From Archangium sp. (GTDB lineage Bacteria > Myxococcota > Myxococcia > Myxococcales > Myxococcaceae), in NCBI GenBank assembly GCA_030681645.1, contig JAUXRX010000018.1, positions 434,001 to 498,000 of the forward strand: a stretch of 64,000 nucleotides of DNA, in the 5' to 3' direction. The position numbers and the translations under genes were made by a program. The notes beneath the pieces were generated by a model. It ran no database searches. It had not been told where the DNA came from and worked only from the letters and a program-made list of their open reading frames with translations. Shown piece after piece: positions 53,313 to 62,242 of this stretch. Within the stretch, counting starts at the first letter, position 1. Each line of letters begins with the position of its first letter.

Positions 53313-54011
53313 TCATCCAGCGCGGGCGGCGTCGCGCAGCGCGAAGGCCGCCGCCTTCACCTCGTTGAGCCTCGCCAGCGACAGGCCTGTCGCGGTGGGC
53401 AGGGCTGCACCCGTCTCGCCCAGCCCCGTGTCGCGCTGGTGCTTGAGCATGCCGAGAATGAGGGCGCGCACCTCGTCGGCGTCCTGCAGGCCGACCAGGG
53501 TGACGAGGTGGGAATTCTCGGCGCCGGGCGTGGTGTCGGCCCCCGCGGTGCTGATGGTGAGCGACTTGAACCCGAAGACGCGCTCGAGCGGGCCCTGGTT
53601 CACCTCGATGTTCTGCACGTTGGCGTAGCTGAGCGTCACCTCTTCGCGCTTCCACGCGCCCTGCGCCACGCGCAGCGAACGATCGCCCACGAGGTAGTGG
53701 CGCAGCTCGAAGTCGACGCGCGTGGTGACCAGCGCCAGCCCGATGAAGAAGCCCTCGACGGCGAACACCCCCAGCGCGATCAGCAGGCCCCAGCCCTTGA
53801 ACTTCGCCACCAGCGCGATCACCGCGATGCCCACGCCGATGAACTGGTTCAAGAAGCCGAAGAGCGTCTGCAGGTAGCGGTAGGCGAGCCACTGCTCCGA
53901 CGGCTTGAGGCTGCGCACCAGCGAGGTGCCTTCGGGCAGGTGGGGCGCGGTGAGGTCGAGCTTGAGCAGCGGCAGGAAGATCGGCTTGAGCAGCCTGAGG
54001 AGCAGCTCCAT
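53313..54011 (-). CDS. Bacterial PH (bPH2) domain membrane protein (232 aa)
   Basis: The ATG at 54011 overlaps the stop of the previous gene (TGATG). Two membrane helices (about 55-100, FLNQFIGVGIAVIALVAKF, then LLIALGVFAVEGFFIGLALV) precede a bPH2 domain with ELRHYLVGDRSLRVAQGAW, TLSYANVQNIEVNQGPLERV and GFKSLTISTAGAD. A helical tail ends the protein. This is the YdbS/YdbT-like family; the function is unknown. It works as a pair with the upstream PH gene. Confidence 0.85.
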   Translation of the reverse strand: MELLLRLLKPIFLPLLKLDLTAPHLPEGTSLVRSLKPSEQWLAYRYLQTLFGFLNQFIGVGIAVIALVAKFKGWGLLIALGVFAVEGFFIGLALVTTRVDFELRHYLVGDRSLRVAQGAWKREEVTLSYANVQNIEVNQGPLERVFGFKSLTISTAGADTTPGAENSHLVTLVGLQDADEVRALILGMLKHQRDTGLGETGAALPTATGLSLARLNEVKAAAFALRDAARAG

Positions 54012-54535
54012 CACGGCACCGGCTTCTTTCCCGCGGAGAGGGCGGCCGCCGCTTCCTGGAGCGCGTCGCGGATCTCGACGAGCACGCCGTCGGTGGTGCC
54101 GGCCGCGGGGTGCGCCTCGTGGGGCTCGGTGCGCACGCCCCGCATCTTCGCGTAGAGGTAGTCGCGAATGGCGTTGAAGTCCTTCACGCCCACGATCATC
54201 AGGTTGCCCGCCGCGCCGGAGCCCGCGGTCTGCACCGTGACCGTGCCGATGCCCAGCCACCGCTCGAGGATGTTCTGCGAGAGGTGGATGTCCTGCATGC
54301 GCGCGTAGGTGAGCTGCATCTCGCGGCGGAAGAGGATGCCGTAGCCCATCGACACGCCGCTCGGATCGAAGCGGTACCAGAGCGTGTGATAGCGGAAGTA
54401 GAGCGGGATGAGGGCGATCGGCGCCGCGCACAGCAGCGCCAGCGAGGTGACGAAGTACATCCACAGCAACGCAGGCTCGGGCCGGGTGATGAGGTGCACC
54501 CGCTTCTCGAGGGTGGCGAGTTCGGTCGCGTTCAT
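54011..54535 (-). CDS. Bacterial PH (bPH2) domain membrane protein (174 aa)
   Basis: The ATG at 54535 (MNATELATLEKRVHL) is the first start inside the conserved part. A membrane segment (about 25-50, LLWMYFVTSLALLCAAPIAL) is followed by a bPH2 domain: YHTLWYRFDPSGVSMGYGI, LTYARMQDIHLSQNILERW and IGTVTVQTAGSGAAGNLMIV. A helical tail closes it. The paired PH proteins are probably one membrane complex of unknown role. It overlaps the next gene by TGATG and is divergent from the small membrane-protein gene at 54587. Confidence 0.83.
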   Translation of the reverse strand: MNATELATLEKRVHLITRPEPALLWMYFVTSLALLCAAPIALIPLYFRYHTLWYRFDPSGVSMGYGILFRREMQLTYARMQDIHLSQNILERWLGIGTVTVQTAGSGAAGNLMIVGVKDFNAIRDYLYAKMRGVRTEPHEAHPAAGTTDGVLVEIRDALQEAAAALSAGKKPVP

Positions 54536-54586
54536 GCCGCGGACCGTAGCGGAGTACGCTGCCCGCTCCCCCTGCAAAGGACTCCC

Positions 54587-55021
54587 ATGCTGGTCGCCGG
54601 TGCCGTCGCAGTCGGGTTGTTGCTGGGAGGGCACCTCGAAGCGCCACGCGAGGTGAAGTTCGCGGGCGCGCTGCTGGCCCAGGCCGGCGTCGCGCCGCCT
54701 CAGGTGAACGAAGAAGCGCGCAACCGCGAGCTGGCCGAGCTCATCCGCGATCGGCCCAGCCTGACGCCCTCGGCCGTGGTCCTGGGGATCTCCGGCGGGC
54801 TGACCGTCGTCACCCTCGCCGTGGTGATGATCGGCGCCGGCATCGCGCGCTGGGGGTCGCTCACCGCCATCCTCGTCGGGTTCATGATCGGCTTCCCCGC
54901 GTTCATCGTCGGGATGGTGGGGGGCATCATGATGATCGTCGCCGGCGTGATGCTCCACTCCACCGACGAGCGCATCCGCGAGCTGAAGGCCGCGGGCCCA
55001 CCCGTCGTGCTCCGCTTCTGA
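54587..55021 (+). CDS. Small membrane protein, function unknown (144 aa)
   Basis: ATG 54587 follows AAAGGA. A hydrophobic N-terminus (LVAGAVAVGLLLGGHL) may be a signal peptide. A polar segment follows, and then two closely spaced membrane helices (AVVLGISGGLTVVTLAVVMI and a Gly-rich helix with GFPAFIVGMVGGIMMIVAGV). The Gly-rich second helix suggests tight helix packing. No family was recognised. It is divergent from the PH genes and convergent with the lipoprotein gene 6 bp away. Confidence 0.7.
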   Translation: MLVAGAVAVGLLLGGHLEAPREVKFAGALLAQAGVAPPQVNEEARNRELAELIRDRPSLTPSAVVLGISGGLTVVTLAVVMIGAGIARWGSLTAILVGFMIGFPAFIVGMVGGIMMIVAGVMLHSTDERIRELKAAGPPVVLRF

Positions 55022-55027
55022 CGCGGC

Positions 55028-56221
55028 TCAGGGCACCGTGTACGTGAGGCCCGTGTCCACCGAGCTGCAGTTCTGCCCGCGCATCGTCACCGGGTAGGTG
55101 CCTGGCGCGAGCGTGGGGGGAAAGCCGACGAACGCGTTCCGCACCGCGCTGTACGTGCTCGTCTCGAGCGCGACGCCGCCGATGAGAATGTCGAGCACCT
55201 TCGGCATGTCGTCGCCCGTCACCAGCACGGGGTCTCCTGCGACGGTGGGGGCGGTCACGCCCGTCACCTTCGGCGTCGGCAGCGACTCGTCACACACGTA
55301 GAACCGGAACTGCTCGAACGCCTGGGCACCGCGGTTGTCCCGCACCACCAGCCAGAGCTGGCCGCTGCGCTTCTCAGGCACCGGGTCCTCCGGGAATTTC
55401 GTCGAGCCAGGTGCGATGAACGTCGTCAGTTCGGTCGAGGTCACGTCGAAGCGCTCGCGGCTGAAGCGGCCGTTGCTCGAGTACCAGGCGCCCACCACCG
55501 CCTCCTGCTTCTCGACCGGGCCTGAGGGCTGCAGCTCGGTGTAGCGCTCGCGCGCCGACTCGGGCACCTCGACCCCCAGCGCCACCTCCTGGCCCGGCCG
55601 CACCTGCAGGCGCGCGCCCAGCGGCAGCGGCGCTCCGTCGAAGGTGAGGTTGGTGATGGTGGGGTTCAGGTTCTTCTGCGGCTTCTCGCTCACCACGATG
55701 CGGGTCAGGCCGATCGCCGTGGGCGTCTCCTTGTTCTCGATGCGCTGGAAGACCGCCTTCAGCTCGTCGCCCATCGCCGACACCTTCACGTCCTCGGCGA
55801 TCACGATGGCCATCACCTGCCCGATGCTGCCGTTCTGACGGATGGTGTTCTCGGGCTCGAGAATGTCGAAGACCCCGGGCTTCGCCGTGTAGACGGCCTT
55901 CGGGCCGAAGCCGAGCAGGGTGAGCCCGGGCGGGTACTCGGTGATCAACGACGGCTTCACCAGGATCGACGCGTCGTTGCAGGCGGTGCGGTTGAGATCC
56001 AGCGGGTCGGGATCGCAGCCGACCCAGATGATGGTGCTCACCTGGCCCACCCGGGTGGGGTCGCCGAAGAGCACGCTCACGTTGGTCTGGCCTCCCGGCG
56101 CGACCTCCGGTGGATCCGAGGTGATGGCGAGAATCCGCAACGAGTCGACCAGCGTCTCAGGCGAGAACTGCACCCCGCACGACGAGGCTACCGCCACGAT
56201 CAACAGCAGGTGAGCGCGCAT
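55028..56221 (-). CDS. Lipoprotein with C-terminal IPT/TIG-like domain (397 aa)
   Basis: ATG 56221 overlaps the stop of the TonB-dependent receptor gene (TGATG), so it is coupled to it. The signal peptide ends with AVASSC (lipobox). The mature part is beta-rich; the last ~80 residues (TPKVTGVTAPTVAGDPVLVTG, DILIGGVALETSTYSAV, PPTLAPGTYPVTM) resemble an IPT/TIG Ig-like fold. Its close coupling makes it a candidate partner lipoprotein of the receptor, as with SusD-like or surface-loop partners in other systems, but no such family was recognised. Confidence 0.8.
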   Translation of the reverse strand: MRAHLLLIVAVASSCGVQFSPETLVDSLRILAITSDPPEVAPGGQTNVSVLFGDPTRVGQVSTIIWVGCDPDPLDLNRTACNDASILVKPSLITEYPPGLTLLGFGPKAVYTAKPGVFDILEPENTIRQNGSIGQVMAIVIAEDVKVSAMGDELKAVFQRIENKETPTAIGLTRIVVSEKPQKNLNPTITNLTFDGAPLPLGARLQVRPGQEVALGVEVPESARERYTELQPSGPVEKQEAVVGAWYSSNGRFSRERFDVTSTELTTFIAPGSTKFPEDPVPEKRSGQLWLVVRDNRGAQAFEQFRFYVCDESLPTPKVTGVTAPTVAGDPVLVTGDDMPKVLDILIGGVALETSTYSAVRNAFVGFPPTLAPGTYPVTMRGQNCSSVDTGLTYTVP

Positions 56222-58869
56222 CACCACTCTCCTCGCAGGCCCAGCGTGGGCAGAATGGGAATGCCCGTCACCGAAGCCTCTTTGGTGTAGTTGAAGTTGT
56301 AGAAGAGCGCCTCGGGGTTCGCCTGGTTCGTGACGTTCTGCACGTCGAGGTAGACCACCAGGGTCCACGCGTCGAACACGAAGCGCTTGTCGAGGCGCGC
56401 GTCGAGCTGGGCGAAGTCCGCCAGCCGGCGGCTCCAGGGCAGCCCCGGCAGCGGCACGTACAGGTTCGCGTTCGTGTCGAAGAGCGCGCCCAGCACCGGC
56501 GTCACCAGCGGTCCCGACGCGTAGCGGAAGCGCACCCCCAGGCTCAGGTCCCACGGCAGCTTGAAGCTGCCCACGATGATCAGGTTGTGCGGCTGATCGA
56601 GTGGGCCCGGCGCGAGCGGCGGCGGGGCGGTCGGGTCGAGCGAGAAGTAGTCGCGCTCGAAGCGGGTGAGGCTGTACGCGATCCACCCCACGAAGTACCG
56701 GGTGGGCCGCACGCGCAGGAGCACCTCGCCGCCGTACGCGCGGCCGAAGCCGGTGCTGGTGAAGCGCGACGCATTGCCGGCGATGGCGATGTCGCTGCCC
56801 GCCCCGGTCGCGAGCGTCTGCCGGGCCTGGTTGAAGAGCGGCTTGTAGTAGCCCTGCACGTCGAGCTCGAAGAGGTCGAAGAGCTTCGCCTCGGCGCCGG
56901 CCATGAAGTGCCACGCACCCTCGGGCAGCAGGCCGGGGTTGCCGAACACCGGCGAGAGCTGGCCGGTGCGGTAGTCCGGCGGCTGCTGGTACATCGCGGC
57001 GCCGGCCTTGATCGCCAGCTGCGGAATGATCGACCACCGCGCCGAGAGCCGCGGGTTGAGCCACACCTTCTTCATCGTGGTCAGCTCGCCGTCGAAGCGA
57101 ACGCCCCCGCGCACCTGCAGCGCCTCGACGGGAGTCCAGGTGGCGTCGACGAACACGCCCGGCTCCACGTAGGTGCGCTGCTCGGTCTGCGCGATGAGCC
57201 GACGCGTCGGGCTCGAGTCACCGATTTGGTTGGCGGCGAACGGAGGCGGCTGCTGGGCGTCGAGCAGCGCCGGGGTGATCAACGCGTCGAGGCCCGCCCC
57301 GAACACCAGCTTCGCCTCGGGCACGTCGATGCGGAACCGTTCGCGCAGCTGAATGGGCACCTGGGTGGCGCGGAAGAAGATCTCGCTGGTGGTGCCCTGC
57401 TGCTCGCTGACGTCGAAGCCGATCGAGTTGCGCGAGGTGAAGGTGACCCGATCGCTCAGCTTCTGATCGAGGCCGATCACCAGCCGGTTGTAGAGCTGCG
57501 AGTTCGACGCCGCGCCCCGGTTGCCTTCGATGTCGTTGTCGACGAACGGGTTGGGCGTGAGGAAGGCCCAGCGATCAGACGAGCCGAAGATCATCACGAA
57601 GAAGCGGTTGCGGCTGTTGGGCAGGCGCCGCTCGGCCCGCACCTGGTAGTCCCAGAACTCCGGCGCGCGCGCGAAGCCCAGCGTGTTCTGCAGGTTCGCG
57701 GGCACGAAGGTCTTGATGGCGAAGGGCACGGTGAGCTGGGCGAGCCCGAAGCGGCCCGCGGCGCTGACGCTCCAGTTCTCGCTGATCGGCGCCTCGGCGT
57801 TGGCCGAGATGTCGAAGAAGTTCACGTCGATCGCCCCGTGAATGCCCTTCTTCGAGGGCGTCTTCACCTCGGCCTGGATCAGCCCACCGATGCTGCGGCC
57901 GTAGTCGACGCCGAAGTTGCCGGGCTGGAACGAGATGCTCTCGACGGTGGCCGAGTTGAAGGTCGCGTTGAGGCCGGCGAAGTGGAACAGCTGCGGAATC
58001 TGGATCTCGTCGACGTAGATGCGCGAGTCCCACGCCTTGCTGCCCCGCACCACCAACGCCGCGCCACCGAAGGGCGAGCGGGCCACCCCCGGCAGGTTCT
58101 GCACCACCTTGAACGCGTCGTTGCGCGCGCCGGCCACCATGCGGAACTCGCTCTGCGTCAGCTTCACCTGCGCGGCCTCGCGGCGATCCTTCGTGCCGCG
58201 CACCACCGTCACGTTCGGATCGCCCGTCGAGCGGAGCACGTAGCGGACCTCGGTGCGCTCGCCCGCGCGGATCTCCTCGGTGGCGGAGTACGGCTCGAAG
58301 CGCGCCGCGGCGACCTTCACCTCGAGGGGGCCCAGCGGCATGTCGGTGAACTCGAACTTTCCTTCCGTGTCGGTTTCGACCGTCACCCCGTTGGCCGTGA
58401 CGCTCGCCGCGGCGATCGCCTCGCGCGTGCCCGCGGTGCTGAGGCTGCCCTTGAAGTTCACCACCGGCACGCCGGCGTCGAGCACCACCGGCACCTCGAC
58501 CACCTGCTGCTGCACCATGAACTGGCTGCTGTACTGAATGCGCACCGGGGTGGGCTTGCCGTCGAACTCGGCGGGGGTGAACTCGAGCTGCTTCGCGGCG
58601 GTGACCGCGGCCTCGTCGAACTCCGGGCCGGCGCTGCCGATGACCTTGACCTCCATCACCTTGCCATCGGCGCCGATGTCGATCTCCATCACCACCACGC
58701 CGCCCACCCCTGCGTCAGCGAGCGAGGCGGGGAAGATCGGCTCGACCGGTTTGATCAGCGTGGGCATCTTCGGCGGCGTCTGCGCGAACGCGGACACCGC
58801 CAGCAGCAGGACCAGGCACAAAGCTCGGCGCACGAGAGGGCATGTAGCCCAGCGGGGCCTCGGAGGCAC
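56221..58869 (-). CDS. TonB-dependent receptor with an N-terminal TonB-like domain (882 aa)
   Basis: A signal peptide (core ALCLVLLLAVSAFA, cut before QTPPKMP) can start at ATG 58869 or GTG 58833. Residues ~35-115 form a TonB-C-terminal-like domain (EPIFPASLADAGVGGVVVME, EAAVTAAKQLEFTPAEFDGK). Next is a carboxypeptidase-regulatory-like beta domain (about 135-210), then the plug (GARNDAFKVVQNLPGV, GAALVVRGSKAWDSRIYVDE) and a 22-strand-type barrel to the end (closing GLRGEW). It takes up a substrate across the outer membrane; the substrate is unknown. A lipoprotein gene follows with overlap, and the tonB-exbB-exbD operon is a few kb away. Confidence 0.9.
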   Translation of the reverse strand: MPPRPRWATCPLVRRALCLVLLLAVSAFAQTPPKMPTLIKPVEPIFPASLADAGVGGVVVMEIDIGADGKVMEVKVIGSAGPEFDEAAVTAAKQLEFTPAEFDGKPTPVRIQYSSQFMVQQQVVEVPVVLDAGVPVVNFKGSLSTAGTREAIAAASVTANGVTVETDTEGKFEFTDMPLGPLEVKVAAARFEPYSATEEIRAGERTEVRYVLRSTGDPNVTVVRGTKDRREAAQVKLTQSEFRMVAGARNDAFKVVQNLPGVARSPFGGAALVVRGSKAWDSRIYVDEIQIPQLFHFAGLNATFNSATVESISFQPGNFGVDYGRSIGGLIQAEVKTPSKKGIHGAIDVNFFDISANAEAPISENWSVSAAGRFGLAQLTVPFAIKTFVPANLQNTLGFARAPEFWDYQVRAERRLPNSRNRFFVMIFGSSDRWAFLTPNPFVDNDIEGNRGAASNSQLYNRLVIGLDQKLSDRVTFTSRNSIGFDVSEQQGTTSEIFFRATQVPIQLRERFRIDVPEAKLVFGAGLDALITPALLDAQQPPPFAANQIGDSSPTRRLIAQTEQRTYVEPGVFVDATWTPVEALQVRGGVRFDGELTTMKKVWLNPRLSARWSIIPQLAIKAGAAMYQQPPDYRTGQLSPVFGNPGLLPEGAWHFMAGAEAKLFDLFELDVQGYYKPLFNQARQTLATGAGSDIAIAGNASRFTSTGFGRAYGGEVLLRVRPTRYFVGWIAYSLTRFERDYFSLDPTAPPPLAPGPLDQPHNLIIVGSFKLPWDLSLGVRFRYASGPLVTPVLGALFDTNANLYVPLPGLPWSRRLADFAQLDARLDKRFVFDAWTLVVYLDVQNVTNQANPEALFYNFNYTKEASVTGIPILPTLGLRGEW

Positions 58870-58879
58870 TTCCGCGCTG

Positions 58880-59467
58880 CTACTCGTCGTCGAGCGGCTC
58901 GTCGGCGAAGAGGTTGCCGAGCGGAAACTCCATCTCGGCGAAGGGCTCGGCCCGCACCACCTCGCCCGCCGATGCGGTCATGGCGACGACGTAGCCGCTG
59001 GCGCCGTAGCGCAGCACTGTCAGCGTCTGTTCCTCGGGATCGATGAGCCAGTAGTGCGGCACTTCGCACCGATGATACGTGCGGAGCTTCTCGACGCGAT
59101 CGGTTCGGGCGTTTGAGGGCGACAGGATCTCGCACACCCAGTCCGGTCGCATCAGCACGGGCCGCTCAGCCGGGAAGACAGGGCATCGCTCCCTTTTCCA
59201 GCCCGCCAGGTCGGGAAGGTAGACCTCCTCCTGGAACTGGACGGCGACGTCGAGCACGATCCACCAGCCACCCGGCAGTCGCCCCCCGGGTTTGCGGTCG
59301 AAGCGTCGCGTGACCGCGCTTCCGAGTCGCGCCATCACGCGGCCATGGCGTGGGCCCGTCCGTTCCCGATCGACCAGCGCGCCTCGAATCAGCTCTGTTC
59401 GCGGGTCCCCTGGCAGCGCCAGCCAGTCGGCCACGGTCGCAGGGGCTTTCAGTGCGCCGCCGCTCAT
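58880..59467 (-). CDS. Uma2-family (DUF820) nuclease-fold protein (195 aa)
   Basis: ATG 59467 (MSGGALKAPATVADW) is chosen over the longer frame; the family starts near this point. The PD-(D/E)XK-like core is visible: Y-L-PDLAGWKRERCPVF, then RPDWVCEILSPSNART and HYWLIDPEEQTLTVLRY. Uma2 proteins are abundant in cyanobacteria and myxobacteria, often in many copies; a nuclease role is predicted but not proven. It ends 10 bp from the receptor gene on the same strand and may be transcribed with it. Confidence 0.85.
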   Translation of the reverse strand: MSGGALKAPATVADWLALPGDPRTELIRGALVDRERTGPRHGRVMARLGSAVTRRFDRKPGGRLPGGWWIVLDVAVQFQEEVYLPDLAGWKRERCPVFPAERPVLMRPDWVCEILSPSNARTDRVEKLRTYHRCEVPHYWLIDPEEQTLTVLRYGASGYVVAMTASAGEVVRAEPFAEMEFPLGNLFADEPLDDE

Positions 59468-59598
59468 GTGCGTATCGTAGCGCACGACAGCCTCTGCGGG
59501 CCGGTCAGACACCACGATCGACGGCTCCGTTCCACTTCCGACTGACTGCCAGAAAGGGGAAGGGCCGCGGGGGCTCGCGAGTTAGGCTGAACAACCCC

Positions 59599-61224
59599 AT
59601 GGCCGCCGGCGAAGAACGACGGAAACAAGCGGTCAACGCACGCATCTCACGGGTGCGGCGGCACCTGAACCTCGAGGTGTTGTTGCGTGCCGCCGTCGGC
59701 CCCGTGTGGGTCGCCGTCACCGCGTTCGTGGTGTGGCGCATCTTCGTGCAGAAGGGCCTGTTCATCGTCGGTCCGCTCGCGCTCGCGCTGGGGGCGCTCG
59801 TCACCTGGCTGCTGGTGCGCAACAGCGGCGTGTCTCAGGCTCGCGCGGCCGTGATCGCCGATCGGCAGGCCGAGGCAGGAGGGCTCTTGCTCACGCGCCT
59901 CGAGATGCCCGTCGGCGAGTGGGAGCTCGGCCTCAACCAGCAGCTGAAGACCATTCCGCTGCCTGAGATCCAGCTGCGCCGCCCGGTGTCGCTCATCGGC
60001 CTCGCGCTGGTCTTCCTCGCGGTGGGGCTGCTCGTCCCGCAGGCGCAGAGCGTGCTCATTCCGCCCAACGCCGCGGCCGCCACGCGCGTCGAGGAGCTCG
60101 CCGACAAGATGCAGGCGATCGCGAAGGAAGAGCCCGCCGAGCAGGCCGCGCTCGCCGAGCTGCAGCGCCTGCAGGAAGAGCTCGCGGACAACTCCTTCGA
60201 CGCCGCTGACTGGGAGGCCGCCGACGCGCTCGAGCAGCAGCTCGACAAGCAGGCTGCCGAGGCCTCACGCGAGCTCGAGCGCGCCGAGAAGGCCGCGAAG
60301 AACCTCGAGAACGCGATGGCCGAAGCGCAGTCGGGCGAATCCGAGAAGCGAGAACGCGACGAGCTCGAGCAGGCGCTGATGGATCTGTCCGACGGCCAGG
60401 CGAACTCCGGCGAGCAGGCGATGGAGCAGGCGCTCGGCAATGGCGAGAACGGGAAAAACGGTGAGAAGGGCCAGGACGGTGAAGGGAAAGACGGTGAGCA
60501 GGGCAAGGACGGTGAGCAGGGCAAGGATGGTCAGCAGGGCAAGGATGGTGAGCAGGGCAAGGACGGTCAGCAGGGCAAGGACGGTCAGCAGGGCAAGGAC
60601 GGTCAGCAGGGCAAGGACGGTGAGCAGGGCAAGGACGGGCAGCAGGGCAAGGACGGCCAGCAGGGCAAGAGCGGTAAGCCCGGGCCGACCAGCAAGCAGG
60701 TGAACGATCTCCGCAAGGCGCTCGCGCAGCGGCAGGACCAGCTCTCGAAGCAGTTCAGCCAGGGCAACTCTCCGCAGGCTCGCAAGTCCTCCTCGGGCAA
60801 GGGCCAGAAGGGGAAGGGCGAGGGCGAGGGCAAGGGCGAGGGCGAAGGCGAAGGAAAGGGCGAGGGCGAAGGGCAGAGCGGCAAAGGCAAGCCCAACCCC
60901 GGCAACGGCCAGGAGCACGCCTCGCGCGGCGTCGAAGAGGGCGGTGGCGTGGGCCGCGGCGGCGACGCGCAGGAGCTCGTCTTCGGAGGCCAGGCCGAGA
61001 TCGATCCCGACCGCCTCAAGTACGAGGCGCTCCCCGAGGGAAACGGCGGCGAGGGCGACGAGCTCTTCGGCTTGCGCGCGACCAACCCGAAGAAGAACCC
61101 GGACGGAACGGTGAGCCCGGCCACCGGCACCGGCGCGACGGGTGATCAGGCCGCCGGCTACGACGAAGGGGCCATGCGACCCCGCAACCGCGCGCTCGTT
61201 CAGCGGTACTTCGATTCAAAGTAA
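59599..61224 (+). CDS. Membrane protein with coiled coil and collagen-like tract, MoxR operon (541 aa)
   Basis: The start is the ATG at 59599. Two membrane helices (about 35-80 and 135-155) frame a short loop, in the manner of DUF4175-like membrane proteins. A long coiled coil follows (about 165-275: repeated L-E/A-R heptads such as ELERAEKAAKNLENAMAEAQ). Residues ~290-360 are a Gly-X-Y tract, mostly GKDGEQ/GKDGQQ, about two dozen triplets, encoded by a 180-bp tandem repeat. A second helix and a run of GEGKGEGEG follow, then a C-terminal domain of ~130 residues. The tract may form a collagen-like triple helix. It is followed by the MoxR gene after 22 bp. Confidence 0.82.
   Translation: MAAGEERRKQAVNARISRVRRHLNLEVLLRAAVGPVWVAVTAFVVWRIFVQKGLFIVGPLALALGALVTWLLVRNSGVSQARAAVIADRQAEAGGLLLTRLEMPVGEWELGLNQQLKTIPLPEIQLRRPVSLIGLALVFLAVGLLVPQAQSVLIPPNAAAATRVEELADKMQAIAKEEPAEQAALAELQRLQEELADNSFDAADWEAADALEQQLDKQAAEASRELERAEKAAKNLENAMAEAQSGESEKRERDELEQALMDLSDGQANSGEQAMEQALGNGENGKNGEKGQDGEGKDGEQGKDGEQGKDGQQGKDGEQGKDGQQGKDGQQGKDGQQGKDGEQGKDGQQGKDGQQGKSGKPGPTSKQVNDLRKALAQRQDQLSKQFSQGNSPQARKSSSGKGQKGKGEGEGKGEGEGEGKGEGEGQSGKGKPNPGNGQEHASRGVEEGGGVGRGGDAQELVFGGQAEIDPDRLKYEALPEGNGGEGDELFGLRATNPKKNPDGTVSPATGTGATGDQAAGYDEGAMRPRNRALVQRYFDSK
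60484..60663 (+). repeat. Ten 18-bp tandem repeats coding for GKDG(E/Q)Q
   Basis: Ten head-to-tail 18-bp units of the form ggc aag gac ggt (g/c)ag cag encode Gly-Lys-Asp-Gly-Glu/Gln-Gln. The third-base and c/g differences are scattered, so the array has had time to diverge. The Gly at every third position is kept throughout. Confidence 0.9.
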
Positions 61225-61246
61225 CTGACGTTCGAGGGGAGTCCAC

Positions 61247-62242
61247 GTGTCGGATCAGCTGCTCACGCCGCAGGAAGTCCAGGCCGCAGGCGAGGCGATC
61301 GGAAAGCTCAAGTCGGGCCTCAATCAGGTGCTGATCGATCAGACCGGCGTCGTCGATCGGGTCACCACCGCCATCCTCGCCCGCGGACATCTGCTGCTCG
61401 AAGGCCTGCCCGGCCTCGGCAAGACCGAGCTCTGCAAGGGCCTCGCTCGCCTGATGGACCTGCCGTTCAAGCGCATTCAGTTCACGCCCGATCTCCTGCC
61501 CGGCGACATCACCGGCACCTACGTCATCGATGGCGAGACGCGCGCATTCACCTTCCGGCCCGGCCCGCTCTTCGCCTCGGTGGTGCTCGCCGACGAGATC
61601 AACCGCAGCTCGCCCAAGACGCAGTCGGCGCTGCTCGAGGCGATGCAGGAACGCAGCGTCACCGTGCTCGGCACCACGCACCAGCTGCCGCAGCCCTTCT
61701 TCGTGCTCGCCACGCAGAACCCCATCGAGCTCGAGGGCACCTACCCGCTCCCCGAAGCGCAGCTCGACCGCTTCATGTTCCGGGTGATCGTGCCGCCGGT
61801 GGGCGCGAAGACGATGGCCACCATCCTCACCTCGCGCTTCCGTGGACAGCCGCCGCAGCTCTCCGCGGTCACCGACGGCCCCGGGCTCGCCACGCTCTTC
61901 TCCCTGGTCGATCGCGTGCACCTGCCCCTGCCCGTCGCCGAGTTCATCGGACGCCTCGTCGAGGCCACGCACCCCGCCGCCGCCAGCGCGCCTGATCCGG
62001 TGAAGCGCTTCGTGCGCTACGGCGCCTCCCCCCGCGCGGCCCTCGCCCTCGCTGCTTCCGCGCGCGCGTGGGCGCTGGCGAAGGGAAAGCCCAACGTCGG
62101 CTTCGACGAGGTCAAGGACATGGCCGGCGCCGTGCTCAACCACCGCCTCGTGCTCTCGTACGAAGCAGGCCTCGAGCGCGTGACCGCAGACAACGTCGCC
62201 GAGCAGTTGCTGGCGGCCGTGCCCGAGGTGCCGCGTGGTTGA
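61247..62242 (+). CDS. MoxR-family AAA+ ATPase (331 aa)
   Basis: The GTG at 61247 follows AGGGGAG. Walker A is GLPGLGKT (residues 53-60), Walker B VVLADEINRSSPK, sensor 1 VLATQNPIELEGTYPLPEAQ and a C-terminal lid domain. Length is normal. As in the operon at 29887, it is expected to act as a chaperone for a membrane partner. Its genes on either side both encode membrane proteins, and the downstream gene overlaps its end by 8 bp. Confidence 0.93.
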   Translation: MSDQLLTPQEVQAAGEAIGKLKSGLNQVLIDQTGVVDRVTTAILARGHLLLEGLPGLGKTELCKGLARLMDLPFKRIQFTPDLLPGDITGTYVIDGETRAFTFRPGPLFASVVLADEINRSSPKTQSALLEAMQERSVTVLGTTHQLPQPFFVLATQNPIELEGTYPLPEAQLDRFMFRVIVPPVGAKTMATILTSRFRGQPPQLSAVTDGPGLATLFSLVDRVHLPLPVAEFIGRLVEATHPAAASAPDPVKRFVRYGASPRAALALAASARAWALAKGKPNVGFDEVKDMAGAVLNHRLVLSYEAGLERVTADNVAEQLLAAVPEVPRG

